A stretch of DNA of 63,089 nt from an uncultured Faecalibacterium sp. (GCA_934513205.1 CAKSWU010000012.1:1-63089), one strand, 5' to 3'. Shown: positions 33,184 to 43,364, numbered from the stretch's first letter. Notes: generated by a model from the letters alone, not told the origin. Program-made: numbers and translations.

Positions 33184-33218
33184 AATACGCCGTGATGGAA
33201 AACCCATCACGGCGTATT
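33184..33218 (-). terminator. Terminator after the TetR gene
   Basis: A perfect 15-bp stem: 33184-33198 with 33204-33218, 5-base loop. On the minus strand it lies 44 bases past the TetR stop and is followed by TTCTGTTT, a moderate tail. Confidence 0.75.
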
Positions 33219-33261
33219 CTTTGATAAAATTGCGCTGCGGTAAAGCAGCAGAAAAAGTGCT

Positions 33262-33837
33262 TTATTCCTCTATTTTCAGGCTTCCGGTGCTCAGGCGGCA
33301 CAGTGCACGGCGCAAGTCTCCATGGATCATGGTGCTCACACGCTCCACCATCTGCTTGGGATCGCTCTTCATGTCCCGGCGGATCCATTCCAGTGTCATA
33401 CCCACCAATGCGTACTTGTAAAAATCGACAACGAACTGCTTGTCCCCGTCCTGCACGGTGATGTCATGGCACTCACGCTCTGCAAAATCTTTCAGGATGG
33501 GGTCCAGCAGACGGTAAAGATACTGCTCCACCTGTTCCCTGCCCACCGAGCGGTAAACATTCAGCACAAGGGTCTTGTTGTCCTGCAGCTGGTGCAGGAT
33601 GTCCAGATAGGCTTCGTTCCATGTCCCAAAGCCCCGGCGGCCTTCCAGCGCCTTGGCAGCATCCTCCGCCAGGATCCAGTCCACCAGATCGTAGATGTCC
33701 TTAAAGTGGTAATAGAAGGTCATGCGGTTGACGCCGCAGTCCTCAGTGATGTCGTTGATTGTGATCTTATTGAGGGGCTTTTCCAGAAGAAGCTTCTTCA
33801 AAGATGTCTCCAGTGCCCGTTTTGTCGTTTGTGACAC
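33262..33837 (-). CDS. TetR/AcrR family transcriptional regulator
   Basis: About 192 residues. The N-terminal HTH is evident: TKRALETSLKKLLLEKPLNKITINDITEDCGVNRMTFYYHF (key part TINDITEDCGVNRMTFYYHF). The C-terminal ligand-binding half resembles the DhaS-like TetR group with its FYKYALVGMTLEWI helix. GTG at the complement of 33835-33837 is chosen because AAAGG is 9 bases upstream; an ATG three codons earlier touches that site. It may control the downstream radical SAM gene, itself, or genes elsewhere; no operator was identified. Confidence 0.87.
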   Translation of the reverse strand: MSQTTKRALETSLKKLLLEKPLNKITINDITEDCGVNRMTFYYHFKDIYDLVDWILAEDAAKALEGRRGFGTWNEAYLDILHQLQDNKTLVLNVYRSVGREQVEQYLYRLLDPILKDFAERECHDITVQDGDKQFVVDFYKYALVGMTLEWIRRDMKSDPKQMVERVSTMIHGDLRRALCRLSTGSLKIEE

Positions 33838-33907
33838 AATAACCATCCTTTCCCGGCGGAGGATTCCTCCTGCCCTGCAATCACTCGTGGTTGGGTCAAT
33901 ATACATT

Positions 33908-33937
33908 ATAATACCGCAGTCCACCTTCTGATTTCAA
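33908..33937 (-). promoter_or_regulatory. Promoter for the TetR gene
   Basis: Minus strand: TTGAAA (complement of 33932-33937), 18-base spacer, TATTAT (complement of 33908-33913). Confidence 0.65.
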
Positions 33938-34013
33938 GTTCAGATTCTTTCCAAAGCGTGAATAAATTGTGATACGCACTTTCTTTTGGACCGTCCTTTT
34001 TTCACTTTACAGC

Positions 34014-34048
34014 AAAAAAGCGGCAAAGACCCTTGATTTTATTGCCGC
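34014..34048 (-). terminator. Minus-strand terminator overlapping the proC promoter
   Basis: GCGGCAA (34020-34026) pairs with TTGCCGC (34042-34048), followed on the minus strand by TTTTTT (complement of 34014-34019). No minus-strand gene lies upstream; it may stop antisense transcription coming out of proC. Confidence 0.5.
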
Positions 34049-34061
34049 AGTTGCTTAGAAT
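34033..34061 (+). promoter_or_regulatory. Sigma-A promoter for proC-proB-proA
   Basis: TTGATT (34033-34038), 17-base spacer, TAGAAT (34056-34061), about 50 bases before the proC start. Confidence 0.72.
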
Positions 34062-34109
34062 GGGAGAAAGCGGCTGATTTCGTGCCGCTTCTGAGGGAGG
34101 GTACAGACT

Positions 34110-34916
34110 ATGATGGATACGATTGGTTTTCTGGGCTGTGGCAACATGGGCGGCGCGATCGCGCGTGCCGTGTGCAAGGCTGCAGACCCTAAAAAGGTCT
34201 TTCTGGCAAACCGTACTGCAGAAAAGGCCGTAAAGCTTGCTGCGGAGCTGGGCTGCAAAACAGCAACTAACGCACAGGTGGCATCGGATTGCAGCCTGAT
34301 CTTTCTGGCGGTAAAACCGCAGATGATGGAAGCACTGCTGCAGCCGCTGCAGTTCACGCTGGACGAGCGTCCGGACCGCTTTGTGCTGTGCAGCATGGCG
34401 GCAGGTCTTTCCATTTCCCGCATTCAGGAAATGACCGGTGAGGATTTCCCGGTGATCCGCATCATGCCCAACACACCGTCCTCTGTGGGCGAGGGCATGA
34501 TCCAGTTCTGTTCCAGCAATGTCACCGCAGAGGAAGAGGAAGCCTTCCGTCAGCTGATGGCCCCCGCCGGGCGACTGGATGCCGTGCCGGAAAGTTTGAT
34601 GGACGCCGCCAGCTGCGTGTCCGGCTGCGGCCCGGCATGGGTGTATCAGTTCATCGAGGCGCTGGCGGACGGCGGCGTGGCCTGCGGTCTGCCCCGCGCA
34701 AAAGCGCAGGAATATGCCGCCCAGATGGTTCTGGGCAGCGCAAAGCTGGTGCTGGAAAGCGGCAAACACCCCGGTGCGCTGAAGGACGCCGTGTGCAGCC
34801 CCGGCGGCAGCACCATTCAGGGCGTGCGGGTACTGGAAGAACACGGGCTGCGCGGTGCGGTGATGGATGCCGTGCTGGCTGCTTACGACAAAACAAAGGA
34901 AATGGGAAAGGGTTAA
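34110..34916 (+). CDS. proC: Pyrroline-5-carboxylate reductase
   Basis: 268 residues, normal for ProC. The N-terminal NAD(P) site is TIGFLGCGNMGGAIARA; VKPQMM, RIMPNTP and SVSGCGPAWVYQFIEAL-type blocks follow, with the C-terminal dimerisation signature SPGGSTIQGVRVLE. It catalyses the last step of proline synthesis. GGGAGG lies about 8 bases before the ATG. First gene of a proC-proB-proA operon. Confidence 0.96.
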   Translation: MMDTIGFLGCGNMGGAIARAVCKAADPKKVFLANRTAEKAVKLAAELGCKTATNAQVASDCSLIFLAVKPQMMEALLQPLQFTLDERPDRFVLCSMAAGLSISRIQEMTGEDFPVIRIMPNTPSSVGEGMIQFCSSNVTAEEEEAFRQLMAPAGRLDAVPESLMDAASCVSGCGPAWVYQFIEALADGGVACGLPRAKAQEYAAQMVLGSAKLVLESGKHPGALKDAVCSPGGSTIQGVRVLEEHGLRGAVMDAVLAAYDKTKEMGKG

Positions 34917-34923
34917 TGGAATC

Positions 34924-35700
34924 ATGCGCATCGTTGTGAAAGTGGGCACTTCTACGCTGGCCTATACCACCGGACGGCTGAACATCCGCCACGCCGAAGA
35001 GCTGGTCAAGGTGCTGAGCGACCTGAAAAACGAGGGTCACGAGATCATTCTGGTGTCCTCCGGTGCCATTGGCATGGGCGTGGGCAAGCTGACGCTGCCC
35101 GCCCGCCCAAAGGACACCACCACCAAGCAGGCCTGCGCCGCCGTGGGGCAGTGCGAGCTGATGTACACCTACGACCGGCTGTTCAATTCCTACAATCACA
35201 CCGTGGCGCAGATCCTGCTGACCGGCGTGGATGTAGAGCACACCGAACGCCGGATCAATTTCCAGAACACCCTGTCCCGCCTGCTGGAGCTGGGTGCTCT
35301 GCCCATCATCAACGAAAACGACACCGTTTCCACCGATGAGATCACCTCTATTGGCGACAACGACACACTGGCTGCCATCGTGACCTGCTGTGCAAAGGCC
35401 GACCTTCTGGTTCTGCTGAGCGACATTGACGGCCTGTACACTGCCAATCCCCATACCCACCCGGATGCGACGCTCATCCCGCTGGTGGAGGAGATCACCC
35501 CCGAGGTGATGGCGCTGGCAGACGGAGCCGGTTCTGCGCTGGGCACCGGCGGCATGGTCACCAAACTGCGTGCCGCCCGCATGGTCACCGGCAGCGGTGC
35601 CGACATGGTCATTGCCAACGGCGCACATCCCAAACTGCTGTACGACATTGCGGCGGGCAAGACCGCAGGCACCCGCTTTGCGGGCCATAAGGAGGGCTGA
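34924..35700 (+). CDS. proB: Glutamate 5-kinase (short form without PUA domain)
   Basis: 258 residues from MRIVVKVGTSTLAY. The amino-acid-kinase core is complete: VSSGAIGMGVGKL, NENDTVSTDEI, FGDN-like SIGDNDTLAA and GTGGMVTKLRAA. The roughly 100-residue C-terminal PUA domain of E. coli ProB is absent, as in several Firmicute enzymes. It phosphorylates glutamate for proline synthesis. AAAGGG lies about 12 bases upstream, a little far. It starts 7 bases after proC and ends 2 bases before proA. Confidence 0.95.
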   Translation: MRIVVKVGTSTLAYTTGRLNIRHAEELVKVLSDLKNEGHEIILVSSGAIGMGVGKLTLPARPKDTTTKQACAAVGQCELMYTYDRLFNSYNHTVAQILLTGVDVEHTERRINFQNTLSRLLELGALPIINENDTVSTDEITSIGDNDTLAAIVTCCAKADLLVLLSDIDGLYTANPHTHPDATLIPLVEEITPEVMALADGAGSALGTGGMVTKLRAARMVTGSGADMVIANGAHPKLLYDIAAGKTAGTRFAGHKEG

Positions 35701-35702
35701 AC

Positions 35703-36965
35703 ATGACCACACAGGAGATTCTGGAAGCCGCCCGCGAGGCGAAATCGGCGTTGGCACTTGCCAGCAACGCCACCCGCACCACCGCCCTGCTGGGCATGGC
35801 AAACGCCTTGTGCGATGCGCAGAATCAGGCAGACATCCTTGCTGCCAACGCCGAAGATCTGGCTGCGGCACAGGGACACATCACCGAGGTGATGCTGGAC
35901 CGTCTAGCGCTGACCCCTGCGCGCATCGACACCATGGCAAAGGGCATCCGGGAAGTGGCTGCCCTGCCGGACCCGGTGGGCCGGGTGCTGCGCCGGGTGG
36001 AGCGCCCCAACGGTCTGGTCATTGAAAAGACCTCGGTCTCCATGGGCGTCATCGCCATCATCTTTGAGAGCCGCCCCAACGTGACCAGTGATGCCGCCGC
36101 CCTTGCCATCAAGAGCGGCAGCGCCTGCATCCTGCGCTGCGGCAAGGAGGCCAAGCGCAGCGCTGCCGCCATCGTTACCGCGCTGCGGCAGGGCCTGCGG
36201 ATGGCTGGCCTGCCCGAGACCGCTGTCTGCCTCATCGAGGACACCTCGCACGATTCTGCCAACGCCCTGATGACGGCGGTGGGCTATGTGGACCTGCTGA
36301 TTCCCCGGGGCGGTGCCGGGCTCATTCGCGCCTGCGTGGAGAACGCCAAGGTGCCCTGCATCCAGACCGGCACCGGCATCTGCCACATCTATGTGGACGA
36401 CTCCGCCGACCTTGACAAGGCGTTGGATATCATCGAAAACGCCAAGGCCAGCCGGCCCAGCGTCTGCAACGCCGAGGAGGTGTGTCTGGTGCACTCTGCC
36501 ATTGCAGAGCAGTTTCTGCCCAGACTTTCGCAGCGGCTGGGACCGGACCGCGCCGCAAAGGGACTGAAGCCCGTAGAGCTGCGTCTGGACCCTCGTGCTG
36601 CAGCCATCATCCCCGGCACGCCCGCCGGCCCTGCAGACTTTGACACCGAGTTTTTGGACTACATTCTGGCGGTGAAAGTCGTGGACTCGGTGGAGCAGGC
36701 CATTGGACACATTGCCGAGCACTCTACCGGTCACAGCGAGGCCATTCTGACCCAGACACCTGCCCACGCCGACCTGTTCACCGCTGCGGTGGACAGCGCT
36801 GCGGTCTATGTCAACTGCTCCACCCGCTTTACCGATGGCGGAGAGTTCGGTCTTGGCTGCGAGATGGGCATCTCCACCCAGAAACTTCATGCCCGCGGTC
36901 CCATGGGGCTGGAAGAGCTGTGCAGCTACAAGTACGTCATCCACGGCAACGGGCAGACTCGATGA
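35703..36965 (+). CDS. proA: Glutamate-5-semialdehyde dehydrogenase (gamma-glutamyl phosphate reductase)
   Basis: 420 residues, normal length. Conserved blocks include MGVIAIIFESRPNVT, IKSGSACILRCGKEA, LIPRGGAGLI, and the catalytic cysteine region with CNAEEVCLVH. It reduces glutamyl-5-phosphate to the semialdehyde. Tight spacing behind proB supports translation from one mRNA. A terminator follows about 75 bases after the stop. Confidence 0.96.
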   Translation: MTTQEILEAAREAKSALALASNATRTTALLGMANALCDAQNQADILAANAEDLAAAQGHITEVMLDRLALTPARIDTMAKGIREVAALPDPVGRVLRRVERPNGLVIEKTSVSMGVIAIIFESRPNVTSDAAALAIKSGSACILRCGKEAKRSAAAIVTALRQGLRMAGLPETAVCLIEDTSHDSANALMTAVGYVDLLIPRGGAGLIRACVENAKVPCIQTGTGICHIYVDDSADLDKALDIIENAKASRPSVCNAEEVCLVHSAIAEQFLPRLSQRLGPDRAAKGLKPVELRLDPRAAAIIPGTPAGPADFDTEFLDYILAVKVVDSVEQAIGHIAEHSTGHSEAILTQTPAHADLFTAAVDSAAVYVNCSTRFTDGGEFGLGCEMGISTQKLHARGPMGLEELCSYKYVIHGNGQTR

Positions 36966-37040
36966 GTCTTTGCCCGGCACATGCGTCATTTGTCCATTTG
37001 TTACCTTCTTGATGCAATTTTTTGAAAAGTTTTTTCTCCT

Positions 37041-37075
37041 GCAGATCGACGCAGCCCGCCTCGGTCTGCTTTTTT
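37041..37075 (+). terminator. Terminator of the proline operon
   Basis: GCAGATCGA (37041-37049) pairs with TCGGTCTGC (37061-37069, one G-T), followed by TTTTTT and more T-rich sequence. Confidence 0.78.
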
Positions 37076-37249
37076 GTTTTTTTGCAAGCAGGCTGTATTT
37101 CCATTGCAAACAGTTTGTGGGTCTTGTTTTCACTTCTTTGTAAAATCTTGCTCTGTTGCATGGACGATTGTATCCAACGATTTTGCATTTATCACAAAGA
37201 AAAAGTAATACTTCCACCGTTTTGCACGGTAAAAATGCCAAAAAGCCTC

Positions 37250-37279
37250 TTGACAACCACTATATCGGTGCGGTAAAAC
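37250..37279 (+). promoter_or_regulatory. Promoter for the MgsA-like gene
   Basis: TTGACA (37250-37255), 18-base spacer, TAAAAC (37274-37279). The -35 is consensus, the -10 weaker. The 170 bases between the proline terminator and this box show no gene. Confidence 0.55.
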
Positions 37280-37381
37280 TATATTGGAAAGATTGATAAC
37301 GATTTCATTCCTTTTTCATTCAATCGTATAAAATCGTCCGCCGCTCACAACACTATATTGAGAACAAAGGAGAGAGCAATT

Positions 37382-37822
37382 ATGACGATCGCCATTCTCG
37401 CACATGATTCCCGCAAAGAGCTTGCGCTGCAGTTCTGCACCGCTTACAGTGCCATTTTGTCCAGAAATACAGTCATTGCCACCGGTACCACCGGACGGAT
37501 GCTGGCGAAGGCCACCGGCCTGCCCGTGCATTGTTACCTCTCCGGTCGTTTGGGCGGCGTACAGCAGATCACGTCCCGGGTCGCCTGTGATGAAGTTGAC
37601 CTTGTTCTGTTCTTCCGCGACCCGCTGAAGGCGGATTCTGCCAGCATCATCGAGCAGAACCTGCTGCGCCTGTGCGATATGCACAGTGTGCCCATTGCCA
37701 CCAACATTGCCACCGCAGAAGTGTTGCTGCGGGGTCTGGATCAGGGTGATCTGGACTATCGTGAAGGGATGCACCCGGCTATGATCGAGCCGATCCCCGC
37801 CATGCAGGCCCGTGCCGTGTAA
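37382..37822 (+). CDS. Methylglyoxal synthase homologue lacking catalytic residues
   Basis: 146 residues, normal MGS-fold length, from MTIAILAHDSRKE with AGGAGAG upstream. The phosphate-binding GTTGRM and the SG-LGG-QQ loop are there, and it aligns without gaps to MgsA through to VPIATNIATAE. But the catalytic aspartate of GGDQQ (Asp71 in E. coli) is valine (GGVQQ), and the positions of His98 and Asp101 read alanine and isoleucine in FFRDPLKADSASII. The His19-Asp20 pair (AHD) and FxDPL remain. It is therefore probably not an ordinary dihydroxyacetone-phosphate lyase; a sensory or binding role is possible (inference). Confidence 0.82.
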   Translation: MTIAILAHDSRKELALQFCTAYSAILSRNTVIATGTTGRMLAKATGLPVHCYLSGRLGGVQQITSRVACDEVDLVLFFRDPLKADSASIIEQNLLRLCDMHSVPIATNIATAEVLLRGLDQGDLDYREGMHPAMIEPIPAMQARAV

Positions 37823-37845
37823 GCATTGATATTGTGTATAGAGGG

Positions 37846-37888
37846 AAAAAAGGAGCTATCGCAGCGTGTTGTGCGATAGCTCCTTTTT
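37846..37888. terminator. Bidirectional terminator
   Basis: GGAGCTATCGCA (37852-37863) pairs with TGCGATAGCTCC (37872-37883), flanked by six As before and TTTTT after. It serves the MgsA-like gene (plus) and the PLP-lyase gene (minus). Confidence 0.9.
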
Positions 37889-37920
37889 GTTATAATGATA
37901 TCCTGCCCGCAGGGCAAACA

Positions 37921-39189
37921 TCAGTCCTTAAAATATGCCTTCTGAACAGCCAGCAGCACACCGGCGCGGCTGGCGGCAAAGTTCAGACCGCCCTGCAGAT
38001 AGCAGGTGTACGGTGCGCGCAAAGGTCCGTCGCAGGAAAGCTCGATGGTGCTGCCCTGCGTAAAGCTGCCGCTTGCCATGACCACCTCGTCGGTGTAGCC
38101 CGGCTCCGGAGAGGGTTCCGGTGCGGCGTAGCTGTCCACGGGGCTGGCAGCCTGAATGCCCTGACAGAAGCCGATGAGTGCCTCTGCCGTACCGGCATCA
38201 AAGCAGGTAACGATGTCGTTGTGAGCCTCGCAGTAGCGTGGGATGGGCTTTTTGCCCAGCAGCTCCAGCATACACTGGGCGTAGATGGCGGTCTTGATGG
38301 CCTCGCACACTACGCCGGGGGCGTAGTAGAAGCCCAGATACATGTCTCGAGGGGTCTCCAGCGTGCAGCCCAGCTCCTTGCCAAGACCGGGAGCGTTCAG
38401 GCGGTAGGCGCACAGCTCCACCAGATCCCTGCGGCCCACGATGTAGCCGCCGGTGGGGGCAATGCCGCCGCCGGGATTTTTGATCAGACTGCCCACGGCG
38501 AGATCTGCGCCCACCTGACAGGGCTCCTGCGTCTGGGTGAACTCGCCGTAGCAGTTGTCCACAAAGATGATGATCTCCGGGTTTGCAGCACGAGCGGTAT
38601 CGGCAATTTTGCGGATGGTATCCAGATCAAAAGCGTTGCGCTGCAGATAACCGCGGCTGCGCTGGATGTGGCATACCTTTGCGCCGGGGGCTTTTTGGGC
38701 GATCAGGTCGTAGTCCGGGGTGAAATCCGCCTTCAGAGGGGCCTCATCGTAGTTTACGCCGTAGTCCATCAGGGTGCCGGTGCCCTTGCCCTTGCCGTCC
38801 AGACCGATGACGCCTTCCAGCGTATCATAGGGACGTCCGGTGGCCGCCAGCAGGGTGTCCCCCGCCCGCAGCAGGCCGAACAGCGCCACCGCCAGCGTGT
38901 GGGTGCCGCTCTGGAACTGGCTGCGTACCAGCGCATCCTCTGCGCCCATCACCTCGGCAAAGATCTGTTCCAGCTTGGCACGGCCGGTGTCCCACAGACC
39001 GTAGCCGGTGGTGCCCAGCATATCGGTGGAGGACATCTGGGTATCCGCAAAGGCCTTGAGCATCTTCAGCTGGTTGAAGTCCCGGATCTCCTCCATCTGG
39101 CGGAAGTAAGGCCGGCACAGCTCCATGGCCTTTTCGTCCAGTTCCAGAACCTCGGGTTTATAGTCAAAAAAGTGGTTCAGCATCGACAT
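37921..39189 (-). CDS. PLP-dependent YnbB / methionine gamma-lyase-like family protein
   Basis: 422 residues. The fold-type-I PLP core shows QSGTHTLAVALFGLLRAGD, IIIFVDNCYGEFTQ and the probable PLP lysine in VGSLIKNPGGGIAPTGGYI. This matches the YnbB group, often labelled aluminium-resistance or methionine gamma-lyase family, whose substrate is not established. Start at ATG complement of 39187-39189; GGAAGGG is 14 bases upstream, rather far, and a second ATG two codons on is also possible. It lies 24 bases after the acetyltransferase on the same strand, so may be the last gene of the murD transcript. Confidence 0.87.
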   Translation of the reverse strand: MSMLNHFFDYKPEVLELDEKAMELCRPYFRQMEEIRDFNQLKMLKAFADTQMSSTDMLGTTGYGLWDTGRAKLEQIFAEVMGAEDALVRSQFQSGTHTLAVALFGLLRAGDTLLAATGRPYDTLEGVIGLDGKGKGTGTLMDYGVNYDEAPLKADFTPDYDLIAQKAPGAKVCHIQRSRGYLQRNAFDLDTIRKIADTARAANPEIIIFVDNCYGEFTQTQEPCQVGADLAVGSLIKNPGGGIAPTGGYIVGRRDLVELCAYRLNAPGLGKELGCTLETPRDMYLGFYYAPGVVCEAIKTAIYAQCMLELLGKKPIPRYCEAHNDIVTCFDAGTAEALIGFCQGIQAASPVDSYAAPEPSPEPGYTDEVVMASGSFTQGSTIELSCDGPLRAPYTCYLQGGLNFAASRAGVLLAVQKAYFKD

Positions 39190-39213
39190 TATAATGTTAT
39201 GATCCCTTCCTGA

Positions 39214-39983
39214 TTATTTCACGCCCTCCTGCGAGGGCACATAGCGTGCATACTCGGCCTGCTTTGCAAAGCCAAGGCGGGTATAAAACCGTACCCGCTC
39301 CGGGCTGCAGAGAAACACCGGGCGCAGGCCCTTAGCGGCAATTTCGTTTGCCATTTTCACGATGAGCCGCCCGCCGATGCCCTTGCCCCGCAGCGGCTCT
39401 GCGGTCTGCCCGCAGGCCATGTAGGCTTGCCCATTGCACAGGGCATAAGCACCCACGGTGCAGACGACCGCATGTCTCTGTTCCAATGTCCATGCCGCTG
39501 CCCTGCCCCGGCTGCGCTTTGTGCACAGCTCGGAGTAAAAGTCTGCCTGCCGGGCAGCGTCCGCCGGGTAGAGCGTCCGGCCCACTGCCATGGCAGCCGG
39601 TTCCCGGCAGAGGGTCAGCTGCGCCCACAGGGTCTCGTCCACAGCAGGCGGGGGCAGCAATCTGCCTTGCGGCAGACCAAACACAGTCAGCGTTTCTTCC
39701 TTGTGCCAACCGTCCGGCGGCAGGCAGACGGCCTCGTCCAGAATGGCGCTCCCGCACCCGCAGAAGGACAAAAAGCCTGCCAGCTCCTCCGGGTTTGCAT
39801 GACCGGCAAGCCAAGCCGTGCTGCCGGAAAGCTCCAGCGCCAGCGTGGGCCCGGCATAGAACCGCCATGGCTGGCTTTTGCCGAAAAGAGCAAGGTCCAG
39901 CGGCAGCAGTGCATCCAGCACCGGCAGACCCCGGCAGGCATTTATGAACCGGGTGCGACGCTGTTCCGTGTTGACCTGTGCGA

Positions 39984-39987
<4 letters not shown>
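39214..39987 (-). CDS. GNAT family N-acetyltransferase
   Basis: 257 residues. The C-terminal half has the GNAT acetyl-CoA site (TAEPLRGKGIGGRLI, with RGKGIGG as motif A) and a late FYTRLGF. The N-terminal half is less conserved. Substrate unknown. The start overlaps the murD stop by 4 bases (ATGA), so it is translated from the murD mRNA; this coupling hints at, but does not prove, a cell-envelope link. Confidence 0.85.
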
Positions 39988-41387
<1,400 letters not shown>

Positions 41388-41461
41388 AAAAACAGTTCCT
41401 CCTCAATATATCGTTATCGGAACTGTGCCCACAGCGGGGCACAGAAATGTTTTGCTGTACT

Positions 41462-41490
41462 ATTATAGTCCATTTGTCCGCAATTGGCAA
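41462..41490 (-). promoter_or_regulatory. Sigma-A promoter for murD
   Basis: Minus strand: TTGCCA (complement of 41485-41490), 17-base spacer, TATAAT (complement of 41462-41467). Confidence 0.8.
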
Positions 41491-41542
41491 CGGGAAACCC
41501 CTTCTTTGCACCAAAAAGCATGGCAAATTCACAATTCTGCAA

Positions 41543-41571
41543 TTGTATTTTGTCGTTTTTTCTGCTACACT
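41543..41571 (+). promoter_or_regulatory. Promoter for the peptide-binding lipoprotein gene
   Basis: TTGTAT (41543-41548), 17-base spacer, TACACT (41566-41571). Divergent from the murD promoter. Confidence 0.6.
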
Positions 41572-41639
41572 TGTCGAAGCAGAGCGCTTTTTGTATCCAA
41601 GAAGTGCTCCCAGCAATACCACAGAACGAGGTCATACCC

Positions 41640-43211
41640 TTGAAACACTTTTTTCGTTTTCTCGCGGCGGTGCTTGCCGCCGCGTTTCTTCTGGCGTTCA
41701 CAGGCTGCGGCGGCGGCACCAGTGCACCCAGTTTTACATGGTTCGTGGACACCATCCCCTCCAATTTGGACCCGCAGGTGGCGTCTGCCGCATCGGATGT
41801 CATCGCCTGCGAGAACCTTTACAGCGGTCTTGTGCGCCGCAATGCCGATGGCGAGGTGCTGCCCGACCTGTGCGAAAGCTGGACCGTTTCCCCGGACGGC
41901 TGCACCTACACCTTCCAGCTGAAGGACGGTCTGACCTATCGGTCTGTCAAGGGTGCTGCCACCGAGTATGCCATCACCGCCGAGGATTTCGTCTTTGCCT
42001 TCCGGCGCATTTTTCAGGCCCAGACCGCTTCCCCCTACGCCGAAGAATTTTCCGCCATCCAAAACAGCGCTGCGGTGCTGACCGGAGAGGCATCTCCCGA
42101 TGCGCTGGGGGTCTCGGTCTCCGGTCCGCTGACGCTGGTGTTCCGGCTGACGGAGCGGGATGATGACTTTCTGAACAAGCTCGCCCTGCCCGGTGCTGCG
42201 CCCTGCGATGAGGATTTTTTTGAAAGCACCCGCGGCACCTATGGCCTGACCGCAAAGACCATTCTTTCCAGCGGCAGCTTCTATCTGTACAACTGGACCG
42301 CCAGCGGCCTGTTCCTGCGGCGGGATGTTTCGTCGCCGCTCATCGGCAGTCTGCGTCTGGTGCAGGACACCAGCGGCAGCGGCAAGAGTGCTGCCCAGCT
42401 TATTGCAGACGAAAAGTGCACCGCCGCGCCGGATGATACCGGCAGTGCCACCTCTCTGCAGTCCATCTCCTACTCAGACACCACATGGTGCCTGCTCTTC
42501 AACAGCGCCGAGGGTTCGGTCTTTGCCTCTCCGGAGCTGCGACAGGCATTGGCTGGCATCGCCCGCGAAAACCTTGCCGTGCCTGACTCCGGCCTGTTCA
42601 CCGCCGCCGAGGGCCTTGTGCCCGCCGGGCTGACGGTGGATGGCATCGACTACCGGTCCAGCGCCGGGGACCCGCTGCCGGTCATCACGGACCCCCGCAC
42701 TTTGTACCTGAACGCCCGGCAGGGCATGGCCAGCTCCGATTTTTCTGGCGTGACCTTGCTGGTGCCGGAGGATGCCGGTCTGACCGACCTTGCCGAGCAG
42801 GTCAACGGCGCTTGGCAGAAGGACTGCTCCCTCTTCTTCTCCATCGAGGAAGTCCCGCAGGAGGAGTTTGACCAGCGCATCGCCGCCGGGAATTACACCA
42901 TCGCGCTGGCCCCCATCCGTGCCGAGGGCGGCAGCGCATCCCAGATGCTGCAGCAGTTCAGCACCGAAGGCGGCGGCCTTACCGGCTTCAGTGACCCGGC
43001 GTTCGACCAGCTTCTGTCCGACAGCGCGCGGCAGACCGGCACCGCACGCTGCCAGCTTCTGGCGCAGTGCGAACGCTGCCTGCTGGACAGCTGCACCGCG
43101 GTGCCCCTGCTCAGCCAGCACAAGCGTCTGCTCATTGCGGACGGCGTCTCCGGGCTGGTGTTCGACCCCTTTACCCCGGTGCTGGACCTGACCTTTGCTG
43201 CAAAAAATTGA
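41640..43211 (+). CDS. Oligopeptide ABC transporter substrate-binding lipoprotein (OppA-like)
   Basis: 523 residues from a TTG start, with AACGAGG 8 bases upstream; earlier in-frame ATGs lie before the promoter's end and would bury the signal peptide. The signal peptide KHFFRFLAAVLAAAFLLAFTGC has a lipobox with C23 (shown here in pieces: RFLAAVLAAAFL, then LAFTGC). The SBP_bac_5 fold follows (NLYSGLVRRNADGEVLPDL-like, SWTVSPDGCTYTFQLKDGL). It should bind peptides or similar ligands outside the membrane. No permease or ATPase genes are adjacent, so it is an orphan binding protein here. Confidence 0.87.
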   Translation: MKHFFRFLAAVLAAAFLLAFTGCGGGTSAPSFTWFVDTIPSNLDPQVASAASDVIACENLYSGLVRRNADGEVLPDLCESWTVSPDGCTYTFQLKDGLTYRSVKGAATEYAITAEDFVFAFRRIFQAQTASPYAEEFSAIQNSAAVLTGEASPDALGVSVSGPLTLVFRLTERDDDFLNKLALPGAAPCDEDFFESTRGTYGLTAKTILSSGSFYLYNWTASGLFLRRDVSSPLIGSLRLVQDTSGSGKSAAQLIADEKCTAAPDDTGSATSLQSISYSDTTWCLLFNSAEGSVFASPELRQALAGIARENLAVPDSGLFTAAEGLVPAGLTVDGIDYRSSAGDPLPVITDPRTLYLNARQGMASSDFSGVTLLVPEDAGLTDLAEQVNGAWQKDCSLFFSIEEVPQEEFDQRIAAGNYTIALAPIRAEGGSASQMLQQFSTEGGGLTGFSDPAFDQLLSDSARQTGTARCQLLAQCERCLLDSCTAVPLLSQHKRLLIADGVSGLVFDPFTPVLDLTFAAKN

Positions 43212-43238
43212 TCGGACAAAATCCGCGCCTGTTTGCTC

Positions 43239-43267
43239 TTGACAATCCGGCCCTGCTTTGCTACAAT
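43239..43267 (+). promoter_or_regulatory. Sigma-A promoter for tRNA-Gly
   Basis: TTGACA (43239-43244), 17-base spacer, TACAAT (43262-43267), 13 bases before the tRNA. Confidence 0.85.
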
Positions 43268-43280
43268 AAGAAAGCAATCT

Positions 43281-43356
43281 GCAGGGTTAGCTCATCCGGT
43301 AGAGCGACTGCTTCCCAAGCAGTAGGCGGCGGGTTCGAGTCCCGTATCCTGCTCCA
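43281..43356 (+). tRNA. tRNA-Gly (anticodon CCC)
   Basis: 76 bases including an encoded CCA end. The 7-bp acceptor stem (GCAGGGT with ATCCTGC), D arm, anticodon stem CTGCT/AGCAG around TTCCCAA, and T arm with GGTTCGAGTCCC are all seen. Anticodon CCC reads GGG glycine codons. It has its own promoter and terminator. Confidence 0.95.
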
Positions 43357-43364
43357 GAATACAG

